Assembly: GCA_026394095.1 (NCBI GenBank)
Contig: JAPKYY010000395.1
Span: forward strand, 1 to 7,138
Reading direction: 5' to 3'
DNA: 7,138 nt
From: Acidobacteriota bacterium
GTDB taxonomy: Bacteria > Acidobacteriota > Terriglobia > Bryobacterales > Bryobacteraceae
A model generated the notes under the pieces. That model did not search any database and was not told the DNA's origin. It was given only the letters and a program-made list of their open reading frames with translations. The position numbers were made by a program, and so were the translations under genes. The first letter of the stretch is position 1; each line of letters opens with the position of its first letter. Below, piece after piece: positions 5,132 to 7,138 of the stretch.

Positions 5132-6847
5132 TTAGTTTTTGTTGACAGTGATCTCAATCGCCTTGGGTTCCAGGGTTGAAACGCCGGGCTTCACAATCTC
5201 CAGCTTGATCTCTCCAGTTTTGGGCGCTGTTCCGGTAAACGGAGTGATCTTGGCTTTGACAATGATCTTGCAAGCGTCCTTGGTGCAGGCTTGCTCAGCC
5301 AGGCTTACGCCGCTCAGGTCAACGGATCCCTTAATCTTTGCCCCTGCCAGGAATTTCCCTTTGAGATTGATTTCAGTTGAGGATTCATTGGCCATGCTTA
5401 GCTTTTCAGGTAAGCCGGAGTCAATTTGTGTGTTTTCTGCGAGGACTTTGATCATGACAGCGCGGGCGAGGCCAGACGCCGCCAGCGAGACGGGGTAGGT
5501 ACCCGGCTTCGCATCTTCCGCAATCTTGACTTCGATTGTGGCAAGCGATTTGTCACCGGTCAGCTTGGGGCTGCCAATAGTGATTCCCTTCTCCAGTGCA
5601 CCGCCCACGGGAGAGACTGTTATCGTGTCAAGGTTGATACCGGAAACCGTGATTTGGCCATTGCCGCCTTGCTTGACAGGATCAGGCGAATTCACTTCGT
5701 ACATGGTCGGCGGGGGAGCAACGCCAACTTTCGACTCATCGACGGAGGTGACAACCAGGCGGTTAGCAAAGGAGATCTGCTCACCGATGAGATTTAAGTG
5801 GCCGAGTAGCTCTTTTACTTTGACGGGATTGAACTCCTTCACGTAATTGAGCCGCGGCGCATTACTTGTGACATTTGTCTCAAAAGTCGCAGCGCAACCC
5901 GTCTCCTTGCGAACGCACATGACAATCGAACGATGTATGAAGAAGAGGATTGGCTTTTGATCGTTGTTCTTGATGATCATGCCGTCGCGAAACGTGCGCG
6001 TATCGAGGGCAACCAACTGGCGGACAGTCTTGTCCGGGTACACAATTTCGAGGACTTTCTCAGATAAGCCATATAGACCGCTGGCGACAGCATATTCCGC
6101 AGAGGCAGTGGCATTGACGAGTGAGCCTGCGGTACCAAGCATTGGGATCACGCCGCGAGCAACCCCGACTGTAATCGCGCGCCGGCCCACCTGCTGCTCG
6201 CGCTCGAGTGTAGAGCGAACAGCCCCATATTGCGTATTGGGAGTGAGAGCCAACACCGTATTGGAAAAGACTTTCGGTCTGAAGAACAAGCTGGATAGAA
6301 GCAGGCTGTAGCCGGTGCTGTTACCGATTGTGGCCTGTATGGCGAAATAGGTCTCCGCTACACGCCGCCCAAAGTTATCGGCAGTGACCCGGTAAGGAAG
6401 AATGTCGTAGGCGACATCCACTTCGCCCTTAGCGTCGACACCCGGGGGAATTGGCCCTTTCTGGACAGCATTGAGATCAAAAGCAACTTGCTGAATAATC
6501 TCCTTTGCTTCAAAAGTCTTCTGGTCGGCTGCAAGGGTGGCAGAGAAAAGTGGAATGTGGATCGTACCGGGATTTGAATCGGCAGCAACCTTTGCGGTGA
6601 AGTTGAATTCACAACGGTTCGGGCCCTCAGTCAAGGCTGAGAATTTCACCCCGGGCGAGAGACCAAAGAGAGGAAATCTGGTTTTATCGACAAAGATCGC
6701 TTTGTTGGCATCGAGCTGGCAGGCAGGGTCCGTAATGAGGACGGAATACTCTTTCCCGGGAGCCAAGGCAGAAGGAGTAACGCGTAGGGGTGATTCCGCC
6801 GTGCAGGCGAGAGGAATCAGTGAAAACAGAAGTAGAGAAATTCGCAT
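5132..6847 (-). CDS. Exported multi-domain protein with Ig/IPT-like segments, 571 aa
   Basis: No specific family recognised. Residues 1-17 (MRISLLLFSLIPLACTA) are a signal peptide; cleavage after ACTA is likely, while Cys15 does not sit in a canonical lipobox. Residues 19-125 look like a beta-rich domain with cysteines 43 and 79, a possible disulfide. The middle, about 140-370, includes a Gly/Ala-rich hydrophobic segment (about 224-262, ARGVIPMLGTAGSLVNATAS) that could be a buried helix or a membrane-associated stretch. Residues 381-470 resemble an IPT/TIG or Ig-like domain (GQITVSGINLDTITV ... DAKPGTYPVSLAASGLARAV), and 478-570 form a further beta-rich domain with cysteines 521 and 526. It follows, after 53 bp, the gene for a copper-monooxygenase-like protein on the same strand. 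No good Shine-Dalgarno is close to the ATG. A role outside the cytoplasm, perhaps adhesive or carbohydrate-related, is inference only. Confidence 0.75.
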   Translation of the reverse strand: MRISLLLFSLIPLACTAESPLRVTPSALAPGKEYSVLITDPACQLDANKAIFVDKTRFPLFGLSPGVKFSALTEGPNRCEFNFTAKVAADSNPGTIHIPLFSATLAADQKTFEAKEIIQQVAFDLNAVQKGPIPPGVDAKGEVDVAYDILPYRVTADNFGRRVAETYFAIQATIGNSTGYSLLLSSLFFRPKVFSNTVLALTPNTQYGAVRSTLEREQQVGRRAITVGVARGVIPMLGTAGSLVNATASAEYAVASGLYGLSEKVLEIVYPDKTVRQLVALDTRTFRDGMIIKNNDQKPILFFIHRSIVMCVRKETGCAATFETNVTSNAPRLNYVKEFNPVKVKELLGHLNLIGEQISFANRLVVTSVDESKVGVAPPPTMYEVNSPDPVKQGGNGQITVSGINLDTITVSPVGGALEKGITIGSPKLTGDKSLATIEVKIAEDAKPGTYPVSLAASGLARAVMIKVLAENTQIDSGLPEKLSMANESSTEINLKGKFLAGAKIKGSVDLSGVSLAEQACTKDACKIIVKAKITPFTGTAPKTGEIKLEIVKPGVSTLEPKAIEITVNKN

Positions 6848-6900
6848 GCTAGCAATAGCGCGAAGATCTCCCGGATCGGGACAAAATGTTTAATTTTTAG

Positions 6901-7137
6901 CTATTGGCGCCCGCCGGCCGGACGGGTCGTTCCGCTGAGCTTCACGATATCGGGGTCAGCGTTGGCTGGGATGGCAATCTCCATAAAGCCGACGTTCATC
7001 TCCTCCCAGCTTTGGTCTCCCCAGGTAATGGTCTTGCTAGGGTCGGGGTTGAAGCGGTTGTTGGCGGAGTTGTCGAACCAGGCGGTGCAGGAAATGACTG
7101 TACCTTTCTTGAGGGGGAGCGGGTCCTTGAGAAAGTA
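6901..7137 (-). CDS. Copper type II monooxygenase-like protein, C-terminal 78 codons
   Basis: Only the end of the gene is inside the window; the frame runs off the right edge and stops at TAG 6901-6903. The visible sequence matches the C-terminal domain of copper type II, ascorbate-dependent monooxygenase-like proteins (PHM/DBM fold): KKGTVISCTAWFDNSANN (10-27), FNPDPSKTITWGDQSWEEMN (29-48) and GFMEIAIPAN (50-59). The methionine in WEEMN corresponds to the copper-ligand methionine of the PHM family, so the metal site may be intact. In Acidobacteriota such domains are often fused to cytochrome c or redoxin domains upstream, which cannot be checked here. Such proteins are normally exported. It is probably co-transcribed with the secreted Ig-like protein gene downstream. 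Confidence 0.75.
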   Translation of the reverse strand, partial: YFLKDPLPLKKGTVISCTAWFDNSANNRFNPDPSKTITWGDQSWEEMNVGFMEIAIPANADPDIVKLSGTTRPAGGRQ

Positions 7138-7138
7138 G

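Noticed and set aside
5139..6311. Several plus-strand open frames of 100-120 codons
   Set aside because: They lie opposite the 571-codon secreted protein gene and show no domain, signal peptide or ribosome binding site; they are antisense shadows.

Overview
The window looks like chromosomal DNA of an Acidobacteriota bacterium, most likely of the Solibacter/Bryobacter type. This is inferred from protein character only: a lineage-typical soluble hypothetical protein, Ig-like secreted proteins beside a copper-monooxygenase-like C-terminus, and an XRE/S24 regulator divergent from ubiX-pheA. No rRNA or tRNA is present to confirm it. No mobile element, CRISPR array or tRNA was seen.

Layout. (1) 3-650 (+) is the 3' part of a DUF547 gene cut by the window edge. 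(2) 647-2149 (-) holds three genes read in the order 1937-2149, 1282-1866, 647-1195: a tiny secreted peptide made of three near-identical 15-residue CxPC repeats, a five-helix membrane protein, and a single-span membrane-anchored protein. (3) 2150-2348 is a divergent intergenic region. (4) 2349-2813 (+) is a conserved soluble hypothetical protein whose 3' end overlaps, tail to tail by 53 bp, an XRE-HTH/S24-like regulator (2761-3588, -). (5) 3589-3712 is a divergent control region with a perfect -10 hexamer for the regulator and a 6-8-6 dyad in front of ubiX. (6) 3713-5118 (+) is a two-gene operon: ubiX (flavin prenyltransferase) and pheA (prephenate dehydratase with ACT domain), overlapping by 13 bp and ending in a hairpin. 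(7) 5132-7138 (-) is a second run: the C-terminus of a copper type II monooxygenase-like protein followed by a 571-residue exported Ig-like protein.

The housekeeping part is ubiX-pheA, linking prenyl-FMN cofactor supply and phenylalanine synthesis in one transcript; the divergent regulator is a plausible but unproven controller. The most unusual item is the repeat peptide at 1937-2149. Its three copies differ in the 12-codon core only at synonymous third positions, which argues that the acidic SIDPLPDCFPCD unit itself is under selection. Its function is unknown: a multi-core peptide precursor, a metal-binding peptide or a redox-active peptide would all fit what is visible.
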